Source: Nocardioides nematodiphilus (GTDB lineage: Bacteria > Actinomycetota > Actinomycetes > Propionibacteriales > Nocardioidaceae). Taken from it: a stretch of DNA of 64,000 nt. The notes under the pieces were generated by a model, which was not told the origin of the DNA, did not search any database, and worked only from the letters and a program-made list of their open reading frames with translations. Shown here in pieces: positions 10,494 to 19,106 of this stretch. How positions within the stretch are numbered: position 1 is the stretch's first letter; every line of letters begins with the position of its first letter. Location: contig NZ_JAIWOY010000006.1 of NCBI RefSeq assembly GCF_020216525.1, forward strand, positions 164,675 through 228,674, given 5' to 3'. A program made the position numbers and the translations under genes.

Positions 10494-11164
10494 GGCGGGC
10501 TGGACTCCTCGGAGCGGGTGCGGTGGTGGGCGCGCGGATGGCCGGCGTGCGTCCCGGGGGACCCGTCGCCGGCGTGCAGGTGGGGAGTCCCCGGTCCGGG
10601 GATCCCGCCGTGGTCGAAGCCCCCGCCGTGGTCGTACCCGCGATCGGGGAGTGCGGACGGGCCGCCCCACGAGCCGGCCGGACGCCGGACGTGATGGTGG
10701 CGGCGGTGCGGATGCCTCGAAGCGTGCGCCGGCGCCGAGGCGGCGTGCGGCGCGGTATGGAAGAGGTCGCCGAGGGACGGTGGCAGCAGCCCTGCCCGGT
10801 GGGTGGGATGAACGCCCGGCGCCTCCGACGTGGGGTGGGAGGCGCCGGGCGTCCGCGTAGCCGGCGGCCAGGAGTCGGGCGTGGGCCCTGAACTGGCCTG
10901 CGGGGTGGGCGTCACGACGGTGTGGGGGTGGGGCGCGGGGCGCGCTGGGAGGAGACTCCCGGGGACGGCGCCGGCGGCCCATGTCGTGGTCGCCACCGCG
11001 GCTACCCCTGCTGCCGCGAGGAGCACCTTCATCGACGACGCCCGAGAAGACGTCGCTGCCGGTGCGCTCGCGGAGCTGAGGGAGACCAGCTGATCGAGCA
11101 GCACGGCATCAGGCTCCAGCGTCGGAACCTCGACGCGGAGCCGGGGGATGCCGTACGGGCTCAT
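10490..11164 (-). CDS. His/Pro-rich single-pass membrane protein coupled to the sigma factor
   Basis: A 224-residue protein with no family I can name. About 45 N-terminal residues (MSPYGIPRLRVEVPTLEPDA..) are followed by one membrane segment (VLLAAAGVAAVATTTWAAGAV) and a long Pro/Ser/Gly region with about twenty His residues, including RRHHH and repeated DHGG. It precedes the sigma gene with a GTGA overlap, which suggests it senses or restrains the sigma factor; that role is inference. ATG 11164 was chosen because AGGA lies 8 bases upstream and an earlier in-frame ATG at 11284 would overlap the promoter-like sequence at 11248-11272. Confidence 0.6.
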   Translation of the reverse strand: MSPYGIPRLRVEVPTLEPDAVLLDQLVSLSSASAPAATSSRASSMKVLLAAAGVAAVATTTWAAGAVPGSLLPARPAPHPHTVVTPTPQASSGPTPDSWPPATRTPGASHPTSEAPGVHPTHRAGLLPPSLGDLFHTAPHAASAPAHASRHPHRRHHHVRRPAGSWGGPSALPDRGYDHGGGFDHGGIPGPGTPHLHAGDGSPGTHAGHPRAHHRTRSEESSPP

Positions 11165-11247
11165 GGACTGGTCCTGCCTGGTGAGGTGCTCGGCAGCGGG
11201 GGAGATGGTCGGTGGTTCCCCGCGGGCTGCCCTGTCACCCCTGACTT

Positions 11248-11272
11248 GTCGCCGGATCATCGGGTCGTTACA
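11248..11272 (-). promoter_or_regulatory. Candidate ECF promoter of the membrane protein-sigma operon
   Basis: On the minus strand TGTAAC (11272-11267) is separated by 15 bases from CGAC (11251-11248), the layout of ECF -35/-10 elements. It would permit autoregulation by the encoded sigma factor. The match is by eye only. Confidence 0.3.
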
Positions 11273-11305
11273 CCCGGTCCACAACTTCTCGAAAGGAATG
11301 CGCGC

Positions 11306-11671
11306 TCAGGCGTTGACCATGAAGTCCGCGGCGCGCACGACATACTCCCAGAACGCGGCGTCCTGCTCGGGGGTGAGGGCGGCCGCGTCGAGGCCGTCGC
11401 GGAAGTGCTTGAGCCAGTGGTCCTTGGCTTCGTGGGTGACCTCGAAGGGAGCGTGCCGCATCCGCAGCCGCGGATGACCGCGGAGCTCGCCGTACGTCGT
11501 CGGGCCACCCCAGTACTGGCACAGGAACAGGAAGAACCGCTCCTCGGCCGGACCGAGGTCCTCCTCGGGATACATCGGGCGCAGCAGCTCATCCTCGGCG
11601 ACCCCGGCGTAGAAGGTGGACACGATCGTGCGGATCGTGCCCGCGCCGCCGATCTCGTCGTAGAAGGTCAC
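11306..11671 (-). CDS. glbO: Group II truncated hemoglobin (GlbO-like)
   Basis: A heme protein of 121 residues that binds O2 or NO, likely protecting respiration. It shows the 2-over-2 globin fold landmarks: FY.GVAED.LLRPMYPEEDL, FFLFLCQYWGGP, the proximal His in MRHAPFEV and the G8 Trp in KDHWL. The length is normal for trHbO. The start is GTG 11671; CACAAT lies 6 bases upstream on the minus strand, again suggesting a leaderless message. It is divergent from the osmC-like gene, so two redox-protective genes share a short promoter region. Confidence 0.9.
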   Translation of the reverse strand: MTFYDEIGGAGTIRTIVSTFYAGVAEDELLRPMYPEEDLGPAEERFFLFLCQYWGGPTTYGELRGHPRLRMRHAPFEVTHEAKDHWLKHFRDGLDAAALTPEQDAAFWEYVVRAADFMVNA

Positions 11672-11730
11672 CGGTCCATTGTGCGGGGTGGTGGTTGTGG
11701 GCGGTGAGCCAGCCCGGTTGGATGGGGGAC

Positions 11731-12159
11731 ATGGCTACTACTCGCACCGCAACCACCGTCTGGGAAGGCACCCTCTTCGAGGGCGCCGGCAAGGTCACCC
11801 TCGACTCCTCCGGTCTGGGCACCTACGACGTCTCCTGGCCGTCTCGCGCCGAGGACGCCAACGGCAAGACCTCCCCCGAGGAGCTCATCGCCGCGGCGCA
11901 CTCCTCCTGCTTCTCCATGGCCTTCTCCAACGGCCTGGCCAAGAACGAGACCCCGGCGACCTCGCTGACCGTCTCGGCCGACGTCGAGTTCACCCCCGGC
12001 ACCGGCATCACCGCCATCAAGCTCACCGTCCGCGGCGTGGTCGACGGCCTCGACAACGACACGTTCGTCGAGCTCGCCCAGGCCGCCAAGGAGGGCTGCC
12101 CCGTCTCGCAGGCGCTCGCCGGCGTCAAGAACATCACCCTGGACGCGGCACTCGCCTGA
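11731..12159 (+). CDS. osmC: OsmC family peroxiredoxin
   Basis: A 142-residue thiol peroxidase that reduces organic hydroperoxides. The two conserved redox Cys are in AAAHSSCFSMAF (peroxidatic) and EGCPVSQAL (resolving). The sequence runs from WEGTLFEGAGKVTLDSSG through LTVSADVEF to a complete C-terminus, close to the E. coli OsmC length. ATG 11731 matches the usual MATTRTATTVWEG start; in-frame ATG 11722 is possible. It is convergent with the MscS gene. Confidence 0.93.
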   Translation: MATTRTATTVWEGTLFEGAGKVTLDSSGLGTYDVSWPSRAEDANGKTSPEELIAAAHSSCFSMAFSNGLAKNETPATSLTVSADVEFTPGTGITAIKLTVRGVVDGLDNDTFVELAQAAKEGCPVSQALAGVKNITLDAALA

Positions 12160-12178
12160 TCCGCGGGGTCGGCGGCCT

Positions 12179-13072
12179 CTACTTCGGCGCCATCGCGGAG
12201 TAGGGGTTGCCGCCCTCCCAGAAGGGCATCCGGATGCCCTCGTGGTCGAAGCGCGCCTTGATCCGCAGGCGCAGCTCCCGGGCGATCGCCCACTGCTGCA
12301 TCGGCGCGGTCTTGATCAGCACGCGCAGGCTGATCGCCTCCGGCGTCATCGTCTCGACGCCGGTCACCTCCGGCTCCTCGATGACGACGCCCTTGTAGTC
12401 GTCGTCGGCCCAGATGTCGTGGGCGACCTCCTTGAGGATGCGGGTCACCCGCGACAGGTCCTCGCCGTAGCCGACGTTGACGTCGACGACCGCGCGCGCC
12501 CAGTTCTGGCTCATGTTGCCGACCCGCAGGATCTCGCCGTTGGGCACGTACCAGACCGTGCCCTGCTGGTCGCGCAGTCGGGTGACGCGCAGCGACACGG
12601 CCTCGATGGTGCCCGAAGCGGCCCCGACGTCGACCACGTCGCCCACGCCGTACTGGTCCTCGAAGATCATGAAGATGCCGGACAGGAAGTCCTTGACCAG
12701 GCTCTGCGCGCCGAAGCCGAGGGCGATGCCGACGATGCCGGCGCTGGCGATGATCGGGGCGATGTTGACGCCGACCTCGGCCAGGATCATCGTCCCGAAG
12801 ACCGCGACGAGCACGCCGCCGACGATGCTCTTGAGCAGGGAGCCCATCGTCTTGGCGCGCTGCACCCGGCGGGTGTGGTTGCCGTTCGCCTCCTTGCTGC
12901 TGAACCGGTCCGGCAGCACGCCCTCCTCGGCGTGCAGCACGATCCGGTCGATCAGCTTGCCCAGCACCCAGCGGATGACCAGTGCGAGGACCACGAGGGC
13001 GACGACCGCGATCGGCTTCCCGATGAGCACATCGGCGTCGTGGTTCCAGTCGATGGCAAACATGAGGCCCAT
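12179..13072 (-). CDS. Small-conductance mechanosensitive channel (MscS family)
   Basis: An inner-membrane channel of 297 residues that opens under membrane tension to release solutes on hypo-osmotic shock. One or two N-terminal helices precede the pore helix region (IIASAGIVGIALGFGAQSLVKDFLSGIFMIFEDQYGVGD), where the Gly/Ala-packed TM3 and the QSLVKDF hinge are the family signature. The beta domain follows with VPNGEILRVGNMSQNWARAVV. Start ATG 13072 or ATG 13063 are both possible. It is divergent from a small membrane-protein gene. Confidence 0.92.
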   Translation of the reverse strand: MGLMFAIDWNHDADVLIGKPIAVVALVVLALVIRWVLGKLIDRIVLHAEEGVLPDRFSSKEANGNHTRRVQRAKTMGSLLKSIVGGVLVAVFGTMILAEVGVNIAPIIASAGIVGIALGFGAQSLVKDFLSGIFMIFEDQYGVGDVVDVGAASGTIEAVSLRVTRLRDQQGTVWYVPNGEILRVGNMSQNWARAVVDVNVGYGEDLSRVTRILKEVAHDIWADDDYKGVVIEEPEVTGVETMTPEAISLRVLIKTAPMQQWAIARELRLRIKARFDHEGIRMPFWEGGNPYSAMAPK

Positions 13073-13095
13073 TCATAACAGTCGGGAACAACCGG

Positions 13096-13101
13096 TACGC
13101 T
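13096..13101 (+). promoter_or_regulatory. -10 element (TACGCT) of the small membrane-protein gene
   Basis: TACGCT lies 7 bases before GTG 13109 with no ribosome-binding site between. Confidence 0.5.
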
Positions 13102-13108
13102 GGCGCCC

Positions 13109-13393
13109 GTGACCAACACCTTCGCCCGCCGCGCCCTGACCCTCGGCGCCGCTGTCGCCGCCGTCACGGCGGTCGTCGCCGGTCCCGCCTCTGCTGATGT
13201 CCCGAGCGGGTGGAGCAACCCCTCCGACGTCAACCCGCTGCACCTGCTGTCCCTGATCCTCTTCATCCCGGTGGCTGCCGCCCTGGTGATCTCGTTCCTC
13301 GTGCTGCTGCCGGGTGTCCTGCGCGGCGAGGGTCTGCTCCCGAAGGCGCACGCGCCGTCCAGCGAGCCGCCGGTCGAGCGCACCGGTCACTGA
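13109..13393 (+). CDS. Small exported/membrane protein of unknown function
   Basis: A 94-residue protein. Its N-terminus looks like a signal peptide (FARRALTLGAAVAAVTAVVAGPASA) and is followed by a short linker and one transmembrane helix (LLSLILFIPVAAALVISFLVLLPGVL), leaving a short charged cytoplasmic tail (PPVERTGH). The helix plus GWSNPSDVNPLHLL is recognisable as an actinobacterial small conserved membrane protein, but I cannot name a function. A strong terminator follows 14 bases after the stop. Confidence 0.7.
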   Translation: MTNTFARRALTLGAAVAAVTAVVAGPASADVPSGWSNPSDVNPLHLLSLILFIPVAAALVISFLVLLPGVLRGEGLLPKAHAPSSEPPVERTGH

Positions 13394-13407
13394 CCCCACG
13401 ACGTACG

Positions 13408-13440
13408 ACGAAGGCCCCCGCCGTCGGCGGGGGCCTTCGT
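13408..13440. terminator. Bidirectional hairpin terminator
   Basis: The 15-bp stem ACGAAGGCCCCCGCC with its exact complement and a GTC loop separates the small membrane-protein gene from the convergent pepN. Confidence 0.85.
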
Positions 13441-13454
13441 CGTGTCCGGACCTG

Positions 13455-16013
13455 TTACTCGGTGTCCTTGGCCTGGGCGGCCAGTGCCCGGGCGGCGGCG
13501 TCGCGGCCCTCGCGGACGTAGCGCTTGGCCGCGGGCTCGGCCGCCGAGCTCGCGAGCCAGGCGTCGGCCTTCTCCAGCAGCGCCGGGGAGGCGGCGTACC
13601 GCGGGAAGAGACCCGAGAGCGCGACCGAGGCCTTGTGCGAGCCGAGGTGCTCCCAGGCACCGTCCGCGGCCTCGAAGTAGCGCTCGACGTACGGCGCGAG
13701 GAGCTCGTCCTGGCGCGGCTGGTTGAACGCCATGATGATCTCGCGCGCCGTCTCGTTCGCGGTGCCCGTGTTGACCACGGCGGCCTCCCAGGCCGCTGCC
13801 TTGGCGTCGGCGTCGGGTCGCGAGGCGCGCGCCCCGGCCGCCTTCTCGTGGCCGGCGCTGGTGCCGTCGCGCTCCTCCTCGGCGGCGATCTCGGTCTCAC
13901 CGATCGCGCCGGCGCGAGCCAGTCCCGCGACCAGCGCCCACCGCAGGTCCTGATCCATCTCGAGGCCCTCGAGGACGAGCGAGCCGTCGAGCAGCGCCTT
14001 GAGGTCGGCCACAGCCGTCTCCGTGTGGGCGGCGGCGGCGAACGAGCGGGCGAAGGTGAGCTGGTGGTCACTGCCGGGGGCGGCGTCGCCGAGCAGCTCG
14101 CGCAGGCCGCGCTCCCAGCGGATCGCGAGCGCCTCACGCTTGGCGGGGGCGGAGTAGGTCGCCACCGCGAGCGCGGCGTTGGCCGGGATCCGGGTGACGC
14201 CCCAGGCGTCGGTCTCAGCGCCGATGTTGGCCAGCACGAGCTCGACGTAGTCGCTGATCGACAGCTCCGCGTCGCGGGTCATGTCCCAGGCGGCGCTCCA
14301 CACCAGCGCACGCGGGAGCGAGTCCTCGATCTTGGACAGCGAGCTCAGCGCGGTGGCCAGTGAGCGCTCGTCGAGACGGATCTTGGCGTACGCGAGGTCC
14401 TCGTCGTTGACCAGCAGCAGGTCGGGCTGGGCCTTGCCGACGGCCTCGGCGATCGTGGTCAGCTCGCCCTCGACATCGACCTCGAGGTAGTCGGTGCGCA
14501 CGAGCGCGCCGGCGTCGTTGAACGAGTAGAAGCCGATGCCGACCCGGTGGCGACGCAGGGTCGGCCAGTCCTGGTGGGCGGTCTGGCGGACGGCGAGGGA
14601 TGCGTACGTGCCGTCCTCGGCCAGCGTGAACTCCGGTGCGAGCGTGTTGACGCCGGCGGTCTGCAGCCACTCCGCGGCCCAGCTCTGCAGCTCGCGACCC
14701 GAGGACTTCTCCAGCGCGGCCAGCAGGTCCTTGAACTCCGGGTTTCCGAACGCGAACTCCTTGAAGTAGGCGCGCAGCCCGTCCAGGAAGGGCTCGAGAC
14801 CCACCCACGCCACGAGCTGCTTGAGCACCGAGGCGCCCTTGGCGTACGTGATCATGTCGAAGTTCACCTCGACGGCCTGCAGGTCGTAGTTGTCGGCCGC
14901 GATCGGGTGCGTGGTCGCCAGCTGGTCCTGGGTGTAGCCGGTGATCTTGCGGGCGTTGGCGAAGCCGGTCCAGGCGTCGGTGAAGTCGGTGACCTCGGCC
15001 TCGGCCCAGTAGCAGGCCCACTCGGCGAACGACTCGTTGAGCCAGAGGTCGTCCCACCACTTCATCGTCACGAGGTCGCCGAACCACATGTGCGCCATCT
15101 CGTGCAGGATCACCGATGTGCGGAACTCGTAGAACGAGCGCGGCTGGCGGCTGCGGGGGAGGTACTCGTCGCGCAGCGTGACCGCGCCGGCGTTCTCCAT
15201 CGCGCCCATGTTGTACTCCGGCACGTAGAGCTGGTCGTACTTGCCGAACGGGTACGGGTAGTCGAACTTCTCCTCGAAGAACGCGAAGCCGGCGCGGGTG
15301 GTCTCGACGAGGTTCTCGGTGTCGAGGTACGGGACCAGCGACTGCCGGCAGAAGTGACCGAGCGGGATCGTGCCGAACCTGCCCTGGTAGACGTCCTGGA
15401 CCTCGTGGTACTCGCCGGCGATGAGCGCCGTGATGTAGGTGGACATCCGCTGGGTGGGCTCGAAGTCCCATCGCGCGACGCCGTCACCGACCGGGGTCGG
15501 GTCGGGGGAGGGGCTGTTGGAGACGACCTTCCAGTCCGCGGGCGCGGTCACGTGGAAGGTGAAGACCGACTTGAGGTCGGGCTGCTCGAAGGTGACGAAC
15601 ACGCGGCGCGCGTCGGGGACCTCGAACTGGGTGTACGTGTAGACGCGCTGGTCGACGGGGTCGACGAACCGGTGCAGGCCCTCGCCGGTGTGGCTGTAGG
15701 TGCAGTCGGCGCGGACCACGAGGACGTTCTCGGCGGCCAGGCCCGGCAGCGCGATCCTGCTGTCCGCGTAGGCGGTGGCCGGGTCGAGTGCGACGCCGTT
15801 GAGCGTGATCTCGTGGACGGTCGCGCCCACGAGGTCGGCGAAGGTCTCCGCACCCGGCTCGCGGCAGGTGAAGGCGATGGTCGTGGTCGAGGCGAATGTC
15901 TCCGCACCGGATCCCGGGCCGGTCGTGAGGTCGAGCTGGATGTCGTACGACGTGACGTCGAGGAGGGCCGCGCGAGCGCGCGCCTCGTCCCGCGTGAGAT
16001 TGGTTCCAGGCAT
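13455..16013 (-). CDS. pepN: Aminopeptidase N (M1 family)
   Basis: A zinc aminopeptidase of 852 residues that removes N-terminal amino acids from peptides in the cytoplasm. The exopeptidase motif GAMENAGAVTLRDE (about residue 260) and the zinc site HEMAHMWFGDLVTMKWWDDLWLNE (HExxH-x18-E, about residue 300) are both intact. The C-terminal half carries the ERAP1-like helical domain. The length matches actinobacterial PepN. No signal peptide is present (MPGTNLTRDEARARAALL). It ends at a shared terminator with the convergent small gene. Confidence 0.96.
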   Translation of the reverse strand: MPGTNLTRDEARARAALLDVTSYDIQLDLTTGPGSGAETFASTTTIAFTCREPGAETFADLVGATVHEITLNGVALDPATAYADSRIALPGLAAENVLVVRADCTYSHTGEGLHRFVDPVDQRVYTYTQFEVPDARRVFVTFEQPDLKSVFTFHVTAPADWKVVSNSPSPDPTPVGDGVARWDFEPTQRMSTYITALIAGEYHEVQDVYQGRFGTIPLGHFCRQSLVPYLDTENLVETTRAGFAFFEEKFDYPYPFGKYDQLYVPEYNMGAMENAGAVTLRDEYLPRSRQPRSFYEFRTSVILHEMAHMWFGDLVTMKWWDDLWLNESFAEWACYWAEAEVTDFTDAWTGFANARKITGYTQDQLATTHPIAADNYDLQAVEVNFDMITYAKGASVLKQLVAWVGLEPFLDGLRAYFKEFAFGNPEFKDLLAALEKSSGRELQSWAAEWLQTAGVNTLAPEFTLAEDGTYASLAVRQTAHQDWPTLRRHRVGIGFYSFNDAGALVRTDYLEVDVEGELTTIAEAVGKAQPDLLLVNDEDLAYAKIRLDERSLATALSSLSKIEDSLPRALVWSAAWDMTRDAELSISDYVELVLANIGAETDAWGVTRIPANAALAVATYSAPAKREALAIRWERGLRELLGDAAPGSDHQLTFARSFAAAAHTETAVADLKALLDGSLVLEGLEMDQDLRWALVAGLARAGAIGETEIAAEEERDGTSAGHEKAAGARASRPDADAKAAAWEAAVVNTGTANETAREIIMAFNQPRQDELLAPYVERYFEAADGAWEHLGSHKASVALSGLFPRYAASPALLEKADAWLASSAAEPAAKRYVREGRDAAARALAAQAKDTE

Positions 16014-16138
16014 GCGGCGATCCTCTCACCCGGCCCACGCCGTTGCCGATCAACCCCGGGGGAGCACCCACATCCGGCCCCGAAGAATTACACCTTTGTA
16101 GTTATCTTGTCGGCGTGTCGCGTTGACTTTTTCTTCCC

Positions 16139-16144
16139 TAGAGT
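16139..16144 (+). promoter_or_regulatory. -10 element (TAGAGT) of the CHAP-domain gene
   Basis: TAGAGT is followed after 6 bases by GTG 16151. The 16081-16130 region just upstream is unusually AT-rich for this window; no riboswitch-like structure was evident. Confidence 0.5.
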
Positions 16145-16150
16145 GCTCAC

Positions 16151-17860
16151 GTGCACCATCCGCCACAGCCGTCACATCGGCCACTCCAGCGTCTCCTGCT
16201 GGCCGTCGTCGCGACCTTCGCCGCAGTCCTCACGACCTTGGCGCCGACCGCGTACGCGCCGGCCGAGGCGGCGACGGTGGGGGTGTTGTGCAGCGGCTTC
16301 GACGACTGCAACGGCGCGGGGATGAGTGCCAGCGGCTACCACGCCGTGTGGGACACGATGTTCTGGAACATGTACTCGGGGCGCAACTGCACCAACTACG
16401 TCGCCTACCGCATGATCCGCGCCGGGATGTCGTCGACGCGTCCCGCCCAGCTGCTGCCCGGCCAGGGCAACGCCAGCTACTGGGGCGCCTCCTTCGGCAG
16501 CCTCACCAACCGGACCCCGACCGTCGGCGCGGTCGCCTGGTGGAACAAGAACGTCCCGGGTGCGGGCTCGGGCGGCCACGTCGCCTACGTGGAGAAGGTC
16601 TACTCCGCGACCGACATCGTCATCTCGGAGTCCAACTGGTCGGGTGACTTCGACTGGCGTCGGATCACCACCGCCGCCAACTGGCCGAGCGGCTTCATCC
16701 ACCTGCGCGACTCGGGCACGCCGCCGCCGGTCGTCACCCCGACCCCGCCCCCCACGCCGAGCGTCCCGCCGGTCGTGGCCCCGGTCAACACGGCCGCGCC
16801 GACGATCACGGGCACGCTCGCCGTCGGCAGCACCGTCACGGCGACGCCCGGTACCTGGTCGCAGGCCAACCTGACCTACGCCTACCAGTGGTACGCCGAC
16901 GGGGTGGCGCTCGGTGGCGGCACCGAGAGCACCTTCGCGCTCACCAAGAGCCACCTCGGCAAGCGGCTCTCCGTCAAGGTGACCGCGACCAACTCGGCGG
17001 GCTCGAAGGTCGCGACCTCGGCCACGAGCGCGGCCGTGGTGGCCGGGACCATCGGCGTGACCGCGCCGCCGCAGATCACCGGCGACCCGCGGATCGACGC
17101 GGTCGTCACGGCGGTGCCGCCGGTGACCACCAAGGCGCTGACCACGAGGCAGGTGCAGTGGTTCGCCGACGACCAGCCCATCCCGGGGGCGACCACCTGG
17201 AGCCTCACGCTCGGCCCGGAGGTGGTGGCCCGCACCCTCAGCGTCCAGGTCCACGGCTCGCGGCCCGCGTTCAAAGACGTCACCGTCGCCAGCGGCCCGG
17301 TCGGCCCGGTGCAGGCCCCGCCGCTCACGGTCACCGCTCCGGGCACGATCGCGGGCCGGCCGTACGTCGGCCAGGTGCTCACCCTGACCCCGCCCGTCAC
17401 CGAGCCGGTCGCCGCGCCGACCGGGTACGGCTGGCTGCGCGACGGCGTGCCGATCCCAGGCGCCGCGACGGCGTCGTACACGCTCACCGCCGCTGACGTC
17501 GGCCACCACGTCACCGCCCGGGTCGGGCTCAACGCGACCGGCTACTTCCCGCTCGAGCCGGTGACCGCCCTGGCGCCGGTGGTCCAGCTCGTGCCGGTGA
17601 GGGTGGGCTTCCATGCCGCGCCGTCCCGCCGTGCGGCGACGGTCCGGGTCAACGTCCGCTCGCTGGGCGTCGCGATGGCCACGGGCCGCGTCACGGTCAC
17701 GGTCGGCGGGCGCACGGTCACCGCCAAGGTGCGCGGCGAGCGCCTCCTGCTGCGGGTCGCCGGCGTGCCGGCCGGCCGGCGCAAGCTCACCATCCGGTAC
17801 GAGGGCCCGGCCCGCTACCAGGCGGTCGTGGAGAAGGCGCACCTGCGCATCCGGCGCTGA
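16151..17860 (+). CDS. Secreted CHAP-domain protein with Ig-like repeats
   Basis: An exported protein of 569 residues. A long signal peptide (LQRLLLAVVATFAAVLTTLAP, cleavage near AEA) leads into a CHAP amidase/peptidase domain at about residues 45-195, with the nucleophile in GRNCTNYVAYRM and the His in GGHVAYVEKVY, plus SESNWSG. A Pro-rich linker (TPPPVVTPTPPPTPS) joins three Ig-like modules containing the Y.W..DG.....T..T hallmark (YQWYADGVAL, VQWFADDQPI, YGWLRDGVPI). The C-terminus ends in a basic beta domain. It probably cleaves peptidoglycan stem peptides or cross-bridges, with the repeats positioning it at the wall; that role is inferred from the domain. Confidence 0.85.
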   Translation: MHHPPQPSHRPLQRLLLAVVATFAAVLTTLAPTAYAPAEAATVGVLCSGFDDCNGAGMSASGYHAVWDTMFWNMYSGRNCTNYVAYRMIRAGMSSTRPAQLLPGQGNASYWGASFGSLTNRTPTVGAVAWWNKNVPGAGSGGHVAYVEKVYSATDIVISESNWSGDFDWRRITTAANWPSGFIHLRDSGTPPPVVTPTPPPTPSVPPVVAPVNTAAPTITGTLAVGSTVTATPGTWSQANLTYAYQWYADGVALGGGTESTFALTKSHLGKRLSVKVTATNSAGSKVATSATSAAVVAGTIGVTAPPQITGDPRIDAVVTAVPPVTTKALTTRQVQWFADDQPIPGATTWSLTLGPEVVARTLSVQVHGSRPAFKDVTVASGPVGPVQAPPLTVTAPGTIAGRPYVGQVLTLTPPVTEPVAAPTGYGWLRDGVPIPGAATASYTLTAADVGHHVTARVGLNATGYFPLEPVTALAPVVQLVPVRVGFHAAPSRRAATVRVNVRSLGVAMATGRVTVTVGGRTVTAKVRGERLLLRVAGVPAGRRKLTIRYEGPARYQAVVEKAHLRIRR

Positions 17861-17904
17861 GACCCCGGGGCATAACCGTCGGGCCCGAGTGGTTGACTCA
17901 CGAC

Positions 17905-18510
17905 ATGACGACCACTGAGGCAGAGTTCTGGTTCGACCCGCTGTGTCCGTTCGCCTGGATCACCTCGCGATGGATCCTCGAGGTCGAGAAGGTCCGCGAC
18001 ATCAAGGTCACCTGGCGGATCATGAGCCTGGCGTACCTCAATGCCGACAAGGACATCCCGGACGAGTACCGCGAGTTCCTCAAGAACGCGTGGGAGCCGG
18101 TCCGGGTTGCCCAGGCCGTCGACCAGGAGTACGGCCAGGAGAAGCTCGCCGAGCTGTACACCGCGCTGGGCACCCGGCGTCACGTGCAGAAGCAGGAGTA
18201 CACCCGCGAGGTGATCATGGACGCGCTGACCGAGGTCGGCCTGCCGACCGATCTCGTCGACGCGATGGACGACTCCTCCTACGACGAGGCGATCAAGGCC
18301 TCCCACCACCTCGGCATGGACCAGGTCGGCAACGACGTCGGCACCCCGACGATCGCGATGAACGGCCAGGCCTTCTTCGGCCCGGTCATCGCGAAGGCGC
18401 CGAAGGGCGAGGAGGCCGGCAAGCTGTGGGACGGCTTCCAGCTGATCACCGCCTACCCGTACGTCTACGAGCTGAAGCGCGCGCGCACGCACGAGCTCGA
18501 CTTCTCGTGA
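17905..18510 (+). CDS. DsbA family oxidoreductase, mycothiol-dependent reductase-like
   Basis: A cytoplasmic thioredoxin-fold protein of about 201 residues. The active-site region reads FDPLCPFAW, so the usual CxxC is reduced to a single Cys followed by Pro (CPFA), while the cis-Pro loop GTPTIAMNGQAFFGPV is intact. This resembles the mycobacterial Rv2466c group (mycothiol-dependent reductase) but with a monothiol centre. ATG 17905 is preferred over TTG 17893. It is coupled by a GTGA overlap to the next gene, a DinB-like protein, which also points to mycothiol chemistry. Confidence 0.85.
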   Translation: MTTTEAEFWFDPLCPFAWITSRWILEVEKVRDIKVTWRIMSLAYLNADKDIPDEYREFLKNAWEPVRVAQAVDQEYGQEKLAELYTALGTRRHVQKQEYTREVIMDALTEVGLPTDLVDAMDDSSYDEAIKASHHLGMDQVGNDVGTPTIAMNGQAFFGPVIAKAPKGEEAGKLWDGFQLITAYPYVYELKRARTHELDFS

Positions 18511-19088
18511 ACGAGCCCGAGGGCACCGACAGCGTCGAGGTCACCGTCAACGCGGACGGGCAGATGGGCATCCTGGCCCTGATCCGCTCCCTCGAGCAGG
18601 CCGCCACGCTGCTGGACGACGTCGCCCCGGCGGATCTCGAGCGGCCGACGCCGTGCACCGACTGGACCGTGCGCAAGCTCGCCAACCACCTCATCGCCCA
18701 GCCACGGATCTACGTGACCATGCTGCAGGGCGCGCCTCCGGGGTGGAACGGCCGCGAGGACTACGACCGGCGCCTGGGGGATGAGCTGCGCACGCGCGGC
18801 AACACCCTGATCAACCTCTGGCGCGAGGTCTCGGCGACCGATGCCCTGATGGTCGGGGACCCCGACTGGCAGAGCGCCGAGATCGCGATCCACACGTGGG
18901 ACCTCGCCCGAGCGCTCGGGCGCTCGACCGAGGGTCTGGACCAGTCGGTGGCCCAGCGCGCCCTCGTCACGCTGGACCGCACCCTCGGCCCGACCCGCAA
19001 GGGTCGGGCGTGGCAGGACGCCAAGTCCGCCCCGGAGGGCTCAGACGCCTACACGCACCTGGCGGCCTACGCCGGGCGTGACGTCTGA
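18507..19088 (+). CDS. DinB/maleylpyruvate isomerase-type mycothiol-dependent protein (TIGR03086-like)
   Basis: A 193-residue helical-bundle protein. LERPTPCTDWTVRKLANHLIAQP contains the first metal-ligand His and the family's PTPC.DW.V..L..H signature; IAIHTWDLARALGR carries the later His and the WDLARA motif. Members use a divalent metal and often mycothiol as cofactor for transfer or isomerisation. The substrate is unknown. The GTG start overlaps the stop of the DsbA-like gene, so the pair is co-translated. Confidence 0.82.
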   Translation: MNEPEGTDSVEVTVNADGQMGILALIRSLEQAATLLDDVAPADLERPTPCTDWTVRKLANHLIAQPRIYVTMLQGAPPGWNGREDYDRRLGDELRTRGNTLINLWREVSATDALMVGDPDWQSAEIAIHTWDLARALGRSTEGLDQSVAQRALVTLDRTLGPTRKGRAWQDAKSAPEGSDAYTHLAAYAGRDV

Positions 19089-19106
19089 GCCCTCCCCGGC
19101 GGGGGA

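Noticed and set aside
13408..13440. Hairpins such as this and 3808-3836 as operators
   Set aside because: They lie between convergent genes, with long perfect stems and short loops, which fits termination and not regulator binding.
16014..16150. c-di-AMP (ydaO-type) riboswitch before the CHAP gene
   Set aside because: The gap is too short for the known fold, the start seems leaderless, and I see no matching stems.
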